DNA of 64,000 bases from Diplonema japonicum (GCA_964019335.1 OZ025682.1:248001-312000); one strand, 5' to 3'; counted from the first letter of the stretch, positions 20,595 through 30,480 are shown. Notes: generated by a model from the sequence alone, not told the origin. Numbers and translations are program-made.

Positions 20595-20927
20595 AGGACA
20601 AGTCTTTGGACATGGCGGATGGGACTGCTTCTTGCTTGTGTCTCCTTTCTCGTACTCTAACTAAAGGAGGGAAAGAGACTACGGCCACACAGGAGCTCCC
20701 CTACCATTCTCGCAACCGACGCCCCCTTTCCCTCATTTTCAGTTCCCCTCTTTTTTTTTATACCCCACCCCACAGACCCACCTTTTTTTTTGGTTTTTTC
20801 TTTCTTTCATTGGTATTTTGATCTTTTTTTGTTGTTGTTTGGTGTATTAATCCCCCCCCCCCCCCCCCCGATACAAGAAGAGAAGAAAAAACAGGAGAAC
20901 ACGGAAAGAGAGAAGAAGAAAGAAAAG
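20595..20927. other. Intergenic, ends in C-run acceptor region
   Basis: About 330 bp: a moderately complex 3' flank, pyrimidine-rich middle, a C19 run and then a 50-nt purine-only-like leader. No gene seen. Confidence 0.6.
20852..20877 (+). promoter_or_regulatory. Candidate trans-splice acceptor (C-run, ATACAAG)
   Basis: A run of about 19 C, then GATACAAG. The following 50 nt to the ATG are almost only A and G. Placement fits a spliced-leader acceptor for the BILBO1-domain gene. Confidence 0.45.
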
Positions 20928-22532
20928 ATGGCGTTCACACTTCATGTAGGGTTGTCGATGATGGGGCGAAAGGATAACATAGAAGTTACATTCCCAACGA
21001 GGCCGTCCCTGCCGGAGCTGGTGCACAAGGTGTGTTCTTGTGGAAAATTTTAACCATTCAAAAGGTGCAAAACTTCATGCTGAGCGAGACCAACACAAAC
21101 TTCAACATTGACCAAGTGCGAATTTACGACGAAGTGCTTGGAAGGTGGGTGGACCTGGTCAGGGAAGACCAGCTCCACAGTTATGCTCAGGTATGACCAA
21201 AATGAAAAAAAAAATCCGATTTTTTTTTTTTTTTTTAAACAGCTGTACGCCTTCCAGCCTGACACGGCACACAACTGTGATTCCAGAGGCCTCCTCCCCG
21301 CACCCCGGCCTATTGGTGGTGCGCCCCCTAGCCAGGGCGGGTATGGAGCACCTCCTGTTGCATCCCCTAGCCAGGGTGGGTATGGGGGACACCCTGCTGC
21401 GTCCCCTGGTGCGTACTCTGGTGGACCTACCGGTGATCTCTTGAACCCGCAGCAGGCTCAAATCGACGCGCAGAAAGAGGCGGAGAGGCACAGGTTGATT
21501 GCTCAGCATCTGAATGGGCAGTTGGGTGGTGGCGGTCAGGGACAAATGCATCAGCCCTCCACACCGGCCGCGGGCTACACCAACTACCCAATCCCCAACC
21601 CTGCCTCCCCGCTGACCCCAAGAGGTGGCCCTCCTCCTGTTGACATGAACAGCCCTTCCCAGCACTCGCCAATTCAAATGACAGTTGGCGGGCCGTCGTT
21701 TGGCGGGCCAATGGGCGGACCTACTGGTGGGCCCATGGGTGGGCCTTCGTTGCCTGGGGTTAACCCGCAGCAGGCGCAGATCGACGCGCAGAAAGAGGCG
21801 GAGAGGCATCGAATGATCGCACAGCACCTGAACGGCCAGCTGCAGGGAACACCAACACACCCTTCGCAGAAAGGGGTGAACCTTAACCCGGCCCCGTCCC
21901 CGGTGCACCCTTCCCCTGTGCAATACATGGGAAGCCCTGCGACACCGGTGCATCCGCAGGGCGGGTATGATTATGATTATGATCAGAACAAGGAGGCGGA
22001 GAGGCATCAGATTATTTCGCAGCATTTGTCGAGGCAGTTGGAGCAGAGCCCGCAGTTCCCGCCGCAGATGCCGGCGTCGCCTGTGACGCCTGTGCAGTAC
22101 TCCGGTGGGAGCTACCATCAGCCCCAGCCTCCTCAGCAGATGCAGGGCACACCTTTGCAAGGGTCGGGCAATGAAGCTGCGAGAGAGGCAGAACGACACG
22201 CGTTGATCTCGCAGCATTTGAACGCCCAGCTTGGTGGTGGTGGGCATCCTCCCGGTCCTTCAACCACCCCGTACAACACCCCTACACATTACCAGCCCGG
22301 GATGGCAGGTGCTCCTTCTCCTGCCCAGCCTCACGCTGTCCCGTTCTCGCCGGATCAGAATATCCAGCAGAACTGGGCTAGCTCGCCTTCTCACCTTCCC
22401 CCTCAGCAGTCGCCTTCTTACATGCATCACCCCCAGCATGAGTTCCACCAGGGTCCCAACGAGTCCGCGAAAGAGGCAGAGAGGCACCGTCTTGTTGCGC
22501 AGCACCTGAACCAGCAACTTCATGGTCGTTGA
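20928..22532 (+). CDS. BILBO1-like N-terminal domain protein with EAERHR...QHL repeats (3 exons)
   Basis: Exons 20928-21029, 21065-21190 and 21243-22532 give 534 aa. The first ~95 residues closely resemble the N-terminal ubiquitin-like domain of the kinetoplastid flagellar-pocket collar protein BILBO1: MAFTLHV start, EVTFPTRPSLPELV, then VRIYDEVLGRWVDLVREDQL and YAQLYAFQPD. This similarity is from memory of the family. The rest is Pro/Gly/Gln-rich and carries five copies of a ~15-residue helix, consensus EAERHR-I-AQHLN-QL (first two preceded by QIDAQK), the last at the C-terminus. The domain only becomes continuous after removing introns of 35 and 52 nt (phase 0), which supports both. Likely a cytoskeletal or flagellar-base scaffold. 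Confidence 0.75.
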
Positions 22533-23146
22533 AACGATGTTTTCAAAAAAAAAAAAAAAAAAAAAAAAGAAGAAGAAGTAGTAAAGATTTTGGCTTTTTT
22601 AGATTTTTCTTTGTGTGTGTTGTGTGTTGTCTTGTAGGATCCCTGCCTTTCGAGTTTTCAAAAAAAAAAAAAAAAAAAAGAAGTGGTGCGTTAAAAAAGT
22701 ATCCTCCCCCCTTTTTTTTTATATATCTGTTTGTATTTTTTTTTAAGAGACCCATAGAAAATAGGGGCACAAGAAAAAAAAAAAGGAAGAAGCGTTCTTA
22801 ATTGAAAGGTTTGCGGTTTCGCTGTTTTTTTTTTCTTTTCATTATTTTTGTTTTTTTTATTTCCTACCCCTTCTCTCTCCCTCCTTCCAACGAATCCCTT
22901 GTTTGTACACCAAGTCCATCCCCCCCCCTTTTTTTTATCCCCCCTTCCATCCAGTCACACATTCCCCGCCCTCTTCCTTATGTTGCTCTTTTTTTTTCTT
23001 TTCTTTTTTCTCCGCTTGTTACCCCCTACTCATTTTTTCTTCTTTCTCTTTTTTCATCATCTCTCTAAAGGGTTGTGGGGAGCGAAGGGCCCGAAGAAAA
23101 AGAGGGTGGATGTAAAAAAAAAAAAAAAAAAAATCCTTTTATAAAA
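22533..23146. other. Intergenic homopolymer-rich stretch
   Basis: About 610 bp of A-runs then C/T-rich DNA that leads to the acceptor at 23070. No gene seen. Confidence 0.6.
23049..23070 (+). promoter_or_regulatory. Candidate trans-splice acceptor with downstream start-stop uORF
   Basis: CTTTTTTCATCATCTCTCTAAAG ends at 23070 after ~200 bp of pyrimidine-rich DNA. In the 76-nt leader the first AUG (23110) is followed at once by TAA, a minimal start-stop uORF, before the K+ channel ATG at 23147. Confidence 0.45.
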
Positions 23147-25129
23147 ATGTCGGCATTAGAAGAAGAAGGGCAACTTACGAAAAGCGAAGAAGATGAGAGA
23201 GAGAGAAGACTGTCAACAAGTGTGGACAGCGCTGACTTCGCACAGGCCACGGGAACGGGTGGCGAGGCTGACAAAATGGCTGGCACAGATATTTCAAATG
23301 CGGGAAACGCCAACCCGTTAAGCAACACCATAAACCAGATCCTTATGCACGAACCGACACCTGCTAAAGAAAAGACAAGAAAGGAATCCGTGAACGAACT
23401 CCTGTCGGACCCAACCTCCTCAAGGGCAGCAAACATTGTTGCAGGAGTGTCCATTACAGCAATTGTAGCATCTACAATAGTTCTGTGTGCCGAAACAATG
23501 CCTGCGAACCAAGCCGACACACGTAACGGCGACGGCCCGTGGTTCGCACTGGAAACCTCGTTTGTAATATTCTTCACATCAGAATTGTTTTTAAGATGCT
23601 GGGCGGCACCGGATCGTTCAGCGTTCGCAAGGTCTGCGTTGAACATTCTTGATCTTGTAGCGATTCTACCTTATTATGTTGAAGTGATGACAGGATCATC
23701 TGGAAACGCTTCTGGTTTCCGTGTTTTACGAGTGATAAGAGTTGTCAGAGTGTTCAGGCTGCTCAAGGTGGCAAGGTATGCCGAGGGCATCCGATTGATA
23801 TTAGTTGTAATGGGAAAACTCGGTGACGTCCTGGTTTTAGTTTTGTTCGTGATCACAATGTCTTTGGTGCTGTGGGGAACATGTATGTTCTTCGTGGAGG
23901 GCGGGACCATCTCACGCTTTGACGCCACCATCGAAACCTGGTTTAGAAGACAAGTAGATGCATTGGGGGAACCTGAAAGTTATTCACCTTTCCAATCCAT
24001 TCCCGCCGCGTTCTGGTGGACGGTGTCAACGCTGACGGTTGTCGGTTACGGCGATGAGATCCCATATTCCCCGGGAGGGAAGGCTTTGGCAGCAGCCACC
24101 ATGTTGTCCGGAACATTTATCATCGCAATTCCCGCGTCGGTTTTCGGGTCCAATTTTCTAACAGAATACCATCGGCGTACCCATGCCAAATCGCAGTCTA
24201 AAAGAATTGTTCAACAGCAGCATTCCGATTCTGTTGTGAAGTTGATCTTTCTGGTCCAAGCCGGGGAGTTTCCACGGAACACCACCGACCTTGTCGTTTC
24301 CAACCTGCTGTGGTCCGAAGAGTACACGAGCAAGGCGCTTGCGCTGGCGGAGAAATTCGAATGGGATGTGACACAAGATGTTGTGGACTTGCTGGTGAAA
24401 CTCGCTCCTCCTGGGAGTCCAAAAACATCGTCAGATTCAGAATTCTACAGTATAGGATCCATGGGGATAGAGAGTTTGGTTGCAATGGGGCAAGCCACTC
24501 CTGAATCTAACTCATTGTCGGTAAACGACAGTACAGTTTTGCAGAGGTCGAGGTTGCGGAGAAGGTTGTCGAAGATCCCGACGGGGAGTGATGGGAGGAG
24601 GCCGACGCTGCCGCAGGAACGACGACGGTCGACGATACCGCAGGATGATTTGGTGATGAGCTCGTTGTTGAAACGATCGAGCTTTTTGTCGGACGGCCCT
24701 CCTGTGAGGCGGTCGCATCCTCGACCTCCCCGAGTGAAACGCGCCACGTCACACCCTGAGGTTGTCATTCACCCTGCAACCCCAGAGGGGCGTCAGCACA
24801 CTGGATCGTCCATCACACCTGTAACTATGTCTATTGATGCTGATAGAGTTTCGAGCGTGCCGTCCACCGAGTCGGAGGGATCGTCTTCTGGGCAAGAGGT
24901 TGATAAGAACAGTCGCCAACAGGTTTCCCGTGACGTTGCCAAGGAGTTTTCCTTCCCCGAGCTGGTCATACACCCTGCCACCCCTGATGCTGAGCTTCCC
25001 GAGCATTATACTTCGCTGGCTGCCGCTCCGGGGTGTCTCAGCATCGATGCGGAACGCGTTTTCAGCGTGCCGTCGACGGAATGCTCCGAGTCTTCGTTGG
25101 GCGACGGGGAGTTGCTAGGAGTGGGGTGA
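23147..25129 (+). CDS. Voltage-gated potassium channel, six-TM Kv type
   Basis: 660 aa, intronless. After a ~75-residue cytoplasmic start there are six hydrophobic segments. S4 (about residues 191-215) has Arg/Lys at every third position (FRVLRVIRVVRVFRLLKVAR), the voltage sensor. The pore has the K+ selectivity filter TVVGYGD at residues 297-303, followed by S6 (LSGTFIIAIPASVFGSNF). The long C-terminal cytoplasmic region is Ser/Pro/Arg-rich and contains two copies of a motif (V-I-HPATP...SIDA-RV-SVPSTE), which may bind a partner. It forms a tetramer carrying K+ across a membrane. A start-stop uORF precedes it. The family call is very sure; the membrane is unknown. Confidence 0.95.
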   Translation: MSALEEEGQLTKSEEDERERRLSTSVDSADFAQATGTGGEADKMAGTDISNAGNANPLSNTINQILMHEPTPAKEKTRKESVNELLSDPTSSRAANIVAGVSITAIVASTIVLCAETMPANQADTRNGDGPWFALETSFVIFFTSELFLRCWAAPDRSAFARSALNILDLVAILPYYVEVMTGSSGNASGFRVLRVIRVVRVFRLLKVARYAEGIRLILVVMGKLGDVLVLVLFVITMSLVLWGTCMFFVEGGTISRFDATIETWFRRQVDALGEPESYSPFQSIPAAFWWTVSTLTVVGYGDEIPYSPGGKALAAATMLSGTFIIAIPASVFGSNFLTEYHRRTHAKSQSKRIVQQQHSDSVVKLIFLVQAGEFPRNTTDLVVSNLLWSEEYTSKALALAEKFEWDVTQDVVDLLVKLAPPGSPKTSSDSEFYSIGSMGIESLVAMGQATPESNSLSVNDSTVLQRSRLRRRLSKIPTGSDGRRPTLPQERRRSTIPQDDLVMSSLLKRSSFLSDGPPVRRSHPRPPRVKRATSHPEVVIHPATPEGRQHTGSSITPVTMSIDADRVSSVPSTESEGSSSGQEVDKNSRQQVSRDVAKEFSFPELVIHPATPDAELPEHYTSLAAAPGCLSIDAERVFSVPSTECSESSLGDGELLGVG

Positions 25130-25241
25130 AACGGAAAAAAAAAAAAAAAAGACAAAAAAAAATAATTGTGACATAAAAAAAAATTTTTTTTTTTTTGCTT
25201 TCTGAGAAAAAATTTTTGTAAGGGAAAAAAAAAAAAAAAAA

Positions 25242-25679
25242 ATGTTCAACGAGGATGCCCCTTCACACGTGACATGGATGGGTGACAATAAAACGGTCAC
25301 GATGACCGTCGCTCAGCCCAAGGACAAGCTGCTGGGGAAAAGCCGGGAAAAGCGAAGCGGTAAAATAAAATCTTGGAGCGCGCTGATCAGCCGGGAATTC
25401 GAAGAGATGAATACGGGTGTTGCTAAACCAAAAGGAAGGAAGACAAAGAAAATAACTACAGACAAAGTGGTAGAAGAACAAGCACTAATGCCCCCGAACG
25501 AGGCCACACGCGGGTTCGAGCCCGAGCCCGAGCCTGAGACAAAGGAAGAGGAACGGAAAGAGGAAGAACAGGAGAAAAAAGAAATTGAGCCAGAGAACGA
25601 AAAAGAAGAAGAAGAGGTAGAAAAAAAAGAAGAAGAGGAAGAAAAGAAAGAAGAAAAGAAGGAGGAAGATGATGAGTAG
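25242..25679 (+). CDS. Acidic Lys/Glu-rich small protein
   Basis: 145 aa. The N-terminal half is mixed and basic (MFNEDAPSHVTWMGDNKT..., then KSREKRSGKIKSW), while the last ~55 residues are almost only Glu and Lys with a Pro-Glu run. No known domain. The ATG at 25242 follows an A17 run. The non-repetitive first 85 residues support it as a real gene; low-complexity acidic tails are common in histone- or ribosome-binding proteins (inference only). Confidence 0.5.
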   Translation: MFNEDAPSHVTWMGDNKTVTMTVAQPKDKLLGKSREKRSGKIKSWSALISREFEEMNTGVAKPKGRKTKKITTDKVVEEQALMPPNEATRGFEPEPEPETKEEERKEEEQEKKEIEPENEKEEEEVEKKEEEEEKKEEKKEEDDE

Positions 25680-26088
25680 GAAAAGGGGGGGGAAAAAAAA
25701 AGGAGAAGAAAAAAAAAAAATAGTGTTTTACTTTTCCCCCTCTCCTCACTCCGAAAAATGGGAAGAAAAAGAAAGCATTTCGCTTTCTCTTTTCCCCCCC
25801 TCTCGTTGTTTGTTAACCCCCTGCTCCCCCTCCTTTTTTTTTTTTGACTTTTTTGTTTTTTTTTTTCTCCTCTCAAACCCATAAAAAACTACGCATGCAT
25901 CGGGGTGTGGGGGGGAAGGGGGAAAATAATTTGGAAGAAAAAAAAATGGGGAAAGGGAAGGACGAAAGGGGCGACAAATATAAAAACACTATTAGTTTTC
26001 GCGCGAAATTTTCTTTATTCCCCCCCCACACAAAATTAAAAAACCCCCCTTTTTTTGACATTTTTTTTTACTTATTGTTCTTACACAT

Positions 26089-26124
<36 letters not shown>

Positions 26125-26135
26125 TTCGGAAGAAA
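25680..26135. other. Intergenic stretch
   Basis: About 450 bp of G/A-rich then C/T-rich runs and an A31 tract shortly before the next ATG. No gene seen. Confidence 0.6.
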
Positions 26136-27620
26136 ATGCAAAAATACAGTAGAAAGCCATTCACACGGGGGGATTGTGTGGTGATAGTGGACGCAACAAC
26201 AGCAAGATCTCGGCCGAAAACAATAGAAACGGCAGAGCAAATACAACAAAAGGCCAGCTTCATCGACCTCAGCACGGAGGGGACCGCAGCGAAGAGCCTG
26301 TTCGACAACGTGGAGCAAATAAATGATTCCGAAAGGAAGGAAAGGTCCTGCCGCGCCTGGGGCACAGTCGTGCGTGGAGAAGGCGAACAGGAGACCGACA
26401 CCACCGCCATCGAAGTTGTCGTGTGGAAGAAAGGCCGGGACCTCCTCGTGGGGAGACGAGAACGGACAACCTGCCACCCCGACAGCCTCCGCATGGTATC
26501 CAAGGAAACATTTTGGAAACATTGCAAAAAACCATACATGACACAAAGCCGCCACTACTTAACCAGACAAACGACCTCATGCGGCGGAGATGACTCAGCA
26601 CCCATCTCACTCATCGCAAGCCACACAAGACACATCGATCAACTCATAGAAAAAACCGACACTAAACGAAAAACAGTGGTGCTAGATGCAACATGCGATG
26701 GGGGCTACCGGTTAGGAGGTGCAAAGACGAAACTGGGGATCCTCTCTTCATACTCCCCATGCACACGAGACCCGCCTGACCCTTTCATCGAGGTTCGGGA
26801 TAAACTGCAAGGGATGGCGCACTTAAAAGTGTTCAAGGGGAACAAATCGACATCGGCATCAATAACAAGCGGGAACACAACGTTGCCACCAACATCGAAA
26901 ATCGAACCTATTGTGCTCGAGGAGAAAATCCCCTGCCAAGAGCACCATGAGAGGCGAAATAGAGAGCTTGCTGTGCAGCAGCGGCGGACGGTTGCCAAGC
27001 TTCAAGCAGAGTTCACTTCGCGTCGTGCGGTTTTACTGAAAAGTTTGACGGGTTCTGGGATCCATTCGCTGCCTCAACACCTCGATCGGGATGAAGAGGG
27101 TGTCCTGCAAGGGTTTTCAAATGGTGTCTTCACCGTAACCGTTCCAGGCTGCGCCACCCCGTGCAATTTCATCCTGCGTGGCTTGTCGTACCCATTTGCA
27201 ACAACGCTTGACGAAGTAGGCCGCCTCATTGCTTCGATGTCACCCTCGACTGTCTGTTTCCGGGCTGAACGGGCTGTCCCTCCAAATACTCTAATCGGGG
27301 ATATATTCGCACATAAACTTTCGATGTCCGCAAAACTGCTTACGGCAGGGCTCGCAACGCTGAGCTCAGAGGGGCTTGGCGATGCAGCACTGCAGGGGTA
27401 CCAAGACAAGGCTCTCAAGAACGGGCACGGGTTGTGGTCGTCGGGGTTCAAATTCACGCAGGTGCAGCAACAACAGCAGCAGCAACGGCAGCAGCAAGAA
27501 GCGGTTGAAAGCGAGGCGGGGCTCCGGCAACCGCAGCAGGAACAGAAGCACAACATGACACCGCTCTTCGACGAATTCTTTGGGTCAAACGCATATGTGG
27601 AAATGTGTAGATTGAAGTAA
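26136..27620 (+). CDS. Unrecognised protein, possible C-terminal SNase-like fold
   Basis: 494 aa, intronless. The first 300 residues match nothing I know; there are several Cys and a charged middle helix (EEKIPCQEHHERRNREL...). Residues ~340-455 show the pattern of a staphylococcal-nuclease-like barrel: GVLQGFSNGVFTV, PCNFILRGLSYPF, then LLTAGLATLS...GYQDKALKNGHGLW. The last part resembles the 'GLA...A...GLW' end seen in SNase and Tudor-SN repeats. Catalytic Arg/Glu residues are not obvious. A Q-run follows. If correct it could bind RNA. The start is the first ATG after the A-tract. Low certainty on function, fair certainty on being a gene. Confidence 0.5.
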   Translation: MQKYSRKPFTRGDCVVIVDATTARSRPKTIETAEQIQQKASFIDLSTEGTAAKSLFDNVEQINDSERKERSCRAWGTVVRGEGEQETDTTAIEVVVWKKGRDLLVGRRERTTCHPDSLRMVSKETFWKHCKKPYMTQSRHYLTRQTTSCGGDDSAPISLIASHTRHIDQLIEKTDTKRKTVVLDATCDGGYRLGGAKTKLGILSSYSPCTRDPPDPFIEVRDKLQGMAHLKVFKGNKSTSASITSGNTTLPPTSKIEPIVLEEKIPCQEHHERRNRELAVQQRRTVAKLQAEFTSRRAVLLKSLTGSGIHSLPQHLDRDEEGVLQGFSNGVFTVTVPGCATPCNFILRGLSYPFATTLDEVGRLIASMSPSTVCFRAERAVPPNTLIGDIFAHKLSMSAKLLTAGLATLSSEGLGDAALQGYQDKALKNGHGLWSSGFKFTQVQQQQQQQRQQQEAVESEAGLRQPQQEQKHNMTPLFDEFFGSNAYVEMCRLK

Positions 27621-27764
27621 AGAAAAAGAAGAAGGAAAAAAAAAGGGGGGGGCCTGTTTCTTACGAACAGCAAACAAAAAAAAAAAGTCGCCCCCTCCCT
27701 TTTATTTTTCTAAAATGTCCAATCACCAACACACCGCACAGTTTTCTTTTCTTGCTTTAAAAAA

Positions 27765-27795
<31 letters not shown>

Positions 27796-27802
27796 CACAA
27801 CT

Positions 27803-28573
27803 ATGCATAAGCCTTCTTGGTGTGAGGGTGTCCCGGAACCCGTACGTATTAAGAGGGATATGAAGAATGGGGAGAAGTTCATGGATGACGAGGATATTGA
27901 TAGGATGAAAGAAAATTTTTCCTTCGACCCGATATCTCCCGAACCGCGGGATATGAGCGTGGAGGTGATGCCAAACCCGGACAGCTGGTACAAGACGGAG
28001 AGATACTTGGCTTTTGTGAGGAATGTGTTGAGCCAGGAAGAGTGCTTGCAGATCATTGCAAAGTGCAACGAGAAGCAATTCTCACCCTCGCTCATCAACA
28101 TCGGCAGGGGGAGGCAACAGTACATCCCCCAGTCGAGATCCGGGCTTCGCTGTATTATCGATGATGAGAATTTTGCGAGGTCACTACAGGCTAGGCTTGC
28201 AGAACACATTCCGCCGAAATGGGACTCCCGAGGTGTGAGCGGGATCAACGAACGACTTCGCGTCCTGTGCTATGAAAAACCTTGCGATTCATTCGAAGCT
28301 CACTTTGATGGTTGTTACACGCGTCCTATGGACCACCCCAAGGCTGGCGATTCGTCCAAAATCACGATCCAGATCTACCTCAACACGGTTCCCGAGGGTT
28401 GTGGGGGGTACACGACCCTCTTCCCTGATTCAGAGAACCCCATCAGGGTCAAGCCCGAAATGGGAGCCGTTCTGCTCTTCTCCCAACAGAACGTGTACCA
28501 CGAGGGGACCGCCCTGACCTGCGACGGCCTGAAGTATGCTTTGCGTACCGAGGTTATGTACACAAGGGGGTGA
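27803..28573 (+). CDS. 2-oxoglutarate/Fe(II) dioxygenase, prolyl 4-hydroxylase type
   Basis: 256 aa, intronless. The double-stranded beta-helix metal site is complete: H167-F-D169 (HFDGCY) and distal H233 (YHEG), with K244/R248 downstream (LKYALRTEVMY) for the 2-oxoglutarate carboxylate. Upstream elements LRVLCYEKPCDSFEAH and ITIQIYLNTV...GGYTTLF fit the P4H alpha-like family. The reaction is hydroxylation of a protein or other substrate using O2 and 2-oxoglutarate, releasing succinate and CO2. There is no signal peptide, so it is probably cytosolic or nuclear. The substrate is unknown. ATG 27803 follows an A29 tract plus 13 nt. Confidence 0.85.
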   Translation: MHKPSWCEGVPEPVRIKRDMKNGEKFMDDEDIDRMKENFSFDPISPEPRDMSVEVMPNPDSWYKTERYLAFVRNVLSQEECLQIIAKCNEKQFSPSLINIGRGRQQYIPQSRSGLRCIIDDENFARSLQARLAEHIPPKWDSRGVSGINERLRVLCYEKPCDSFEAHFDGCYTRPMDHPKAGDSSKITIQIYLNTVPEGCGGYTTLFPDSENPIRVKPEMGAVLLFSQQNVYHEGTALTCDGLKYALRTEVMYTRG

Positions 28574-29091
28574 CCCCAACTAGAAAAAGAAGAAGAAGAA
28601 AAAAAAAAAAAAAACTGGATGCGCTTTCATGCACCTCCTTTTTTTCCCTCTTTTAGACCACTAGCCTCTCCAGAGGGGGGAGATGCCATCCCGAACTATT
28701 ATGAGTTGATAATTTGAACTCGAGTTTCTCAAAAAAAAAAAAAAAAAACTTTTTTTTTCTATTCTTTTCAGCACCTGGAGGAGTCGCGAGATTTGACCCA
28801 AACTGAGATACCTAGTACTGCTGAAAAAGATTTTTTTTTTCAGGGGTCACCTGGTACTTGGGCACCCTCAAAATGGACTTTTTTTTTCTTTTTTTTGGAT
28901 TTTTTACACCCTTCCCCTTTTTTAGGCATGCGGCTTTCGTCTTCGGGGCCTGCATGTTAATTTGAATTTTTTTTTTCTGAGGTAAGATTTTCTTTCCTTT
29001 TCCCTCTTATTTTCTTCTTCTTTCATAAGATCGAATTTGAGAAATAAAAAAAAAGGGGGGAGGGGGAGGGGAGAAGGGGAAAGGCGTAACT
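28574..29091. other. Intergenic stretch
   Basis: About 520 bp with A/T runs and two more complex patches (28660-28720 and 28780-28870). I see no RNA gene signature or frame. Confidence 0.5.
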
Positions 29092-30318
29092 ATGGCACAC
29101 CTTATGACAGTGACTCCTGTCGAAAAGCTGGCTGTGTTCTACAGCCAACTGGAGCCGGATAAACTCCCATCCATAGAGAGGACGGCTAACCATTACAGAG
29201 GAAGGGAGGAGGTGATGTACAGGAAGCTCGAAGAAAAGTACGGGGTTTGGAGGTACTTCGAAGTTTGGACAGCAATCGAAAATTTTTTCAGAAGTGTCTC
29301 CCCTGGGGAGGTCCTTACTGTGGGAAGCCTTATGAAGGAATGGTACGCAAGAGGTTTGGAAGACCTCATCATTTACTTGGAAAATCGATACGACAGCAAG
29401 TATTTCACACAACGAGCGCTGATACCTTTGAACGACGGGTCCAAGCACAGGACGCAAATCGAATCCATCTTCAGGCAGTTCGACCCAACTAAGTCGACTG
29501 ACTGCATAGGTGCCCTCCTCCAGGCCTATAGAGGCCATGAAGAAGAGCTCACGAAAATGCTTATTTTGAAATATAAAGGTGTCTCGCAATCTTCATCTTT
29601 AGACTTTTCCCCGTCAGCTTCTATCTCACGCGTTATCTCTCCTTACAGAGAACAACCGCATCCTGTCCCTGTCCCCTCTGTGCGCTCCGCCACCGAGTCG
29701 CCTCTTCTTAGTGTACGTATGTCGCCTCGCGCTCCTGAGCTAGTCCCGCACAGTAGCGATGCAGGGCTGCAATCCCATACAGGAAATGTGGCTGGTGGAC
29801 ACACCAACGCTGTTCAACAACGACAAACCCATTCCCCTTCTGTTCCGTCGTACGAAGAATGGGTCGGGGTTCTCGAGGCCATGCAAAGGAAGGATTTGTT
29901 AATAGCAAAACAGTCGGCAGCGTTGGAACAACAGATGGGCGCGTTAAAGGAAGAGCGGGAGAGGGGCATTAGAGGTGTGGTAATGTCCTCCCCGCCCCCC
30001 CCGCCCCCGCCTTCGGCGGGGGCGGGGGCGCCGACACCGGCACCGCAGGCTCTACCCGAACAATTATCAGCAGCCACACCTACGTCCGACATTGCCCAAT
30101 CGATTAACCACCAAGTGGACCTGACCGCTCTGGCAAAGGTGCTCAACGTTGATGTCCCGCCGTCCTTCCTCACCACCAACGACATGCTTTCACTGAACCC
30201 CCCTTCGGACACCACGTCGGTGCCGCATAACATGATCGAGTCGACCTCGCAGTCTGTCCAGCGCTTCAGAGAAGAAGCTTACGCGACAGCCGAGCGAAAC
30301 ATGTCGATTTACCAGTAG
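29092..30318 (+). CDS. Protein with KYG-type helical repeats
   Basis: 408 aa, intronless. Residues ~8-163 hold three ~40-50-residue helical repeats. Repeats 1 and 3 are clearest: LAVFYSQLEPDKLPSIERTA...YRGREEVMYRKLEEKYG and FRQFDPTKSTDCIGALLQAYRG..ELTKMLILKYKG; the middle one is diverged (WYARGLEDLIIYLENRYDSK). I associate this 'D-P-x-K ... Y-x-G-x-E-x-x-L ... KYG' repeat with many kinetoplastid proteins (from memory). The remainder is Ser/Pro-rich with a short coiled coil near residue 265-295 and a Pro8 run flanked by Gly/Ala. Probable cytoskeleton-associated scaffold; function unproven. Confidence 0.65.
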   Translation: MAHLMTVTPVEKLAVFYSQLEPDKLPSIERTANHYRGREEVMYRKLEEKYGVWRYFEVWTAIENFFRSVSPGEVLTVGSLMKEWYARGLEDLIIYLENRYDSKYFTQRALIPLNDGSKHRTQIESIFRQFDPTKSTDCIGALLQAYRGHEEELTKMLILKYKGVSQSSSLDFSPSASISRVISPYREQPHPVPVPSVRSATESPLLSVRMSPRAPELVPHSSDAGLQSHTGNVAGGHTNAVQQRQTHSPSVPSYEEWVGVLEAMQRKDLLIAKQSAALEQQMGALKEERERGIRGVVMSSPPPPPPPSAGAGAPTPAPQALPEQLSAATPTSDIAQSINHQVDLTALAKVLNVDVPPSFLTTNDMLSLNPPSDTTSVPHNMIESTSQSVQRFREEAYATAERNMSIYQ

Positions 30319-30480
30319 TTGATTTCTTTGTACCACCCCCCTCCACCACCATTTTTGTATACTCTTTCACCCCCCTTTTTTTTTGTATAATTTGTTTCTT
30401 TTTTTTTTTATATATTATATCTTACGTATTGTGATCGAGGGAATAAAAAAAAAAAAAAGAGGGGACGTCGGGGGGATCAA

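Noticed and set aside
24700-25100. Second small protein in another frame at the K+ channel C-terminus
   Set aside because: The main frame carries two matching motifs (HPATP...SVPSTE), showing that it is the coding one.
28640-28870. Possible 5S or tRNA-like segment downstream of the dioxygenase
   Set aside because: It has only short fragmentary similarity, with no A/B box order, T-arm or acceptor stem.
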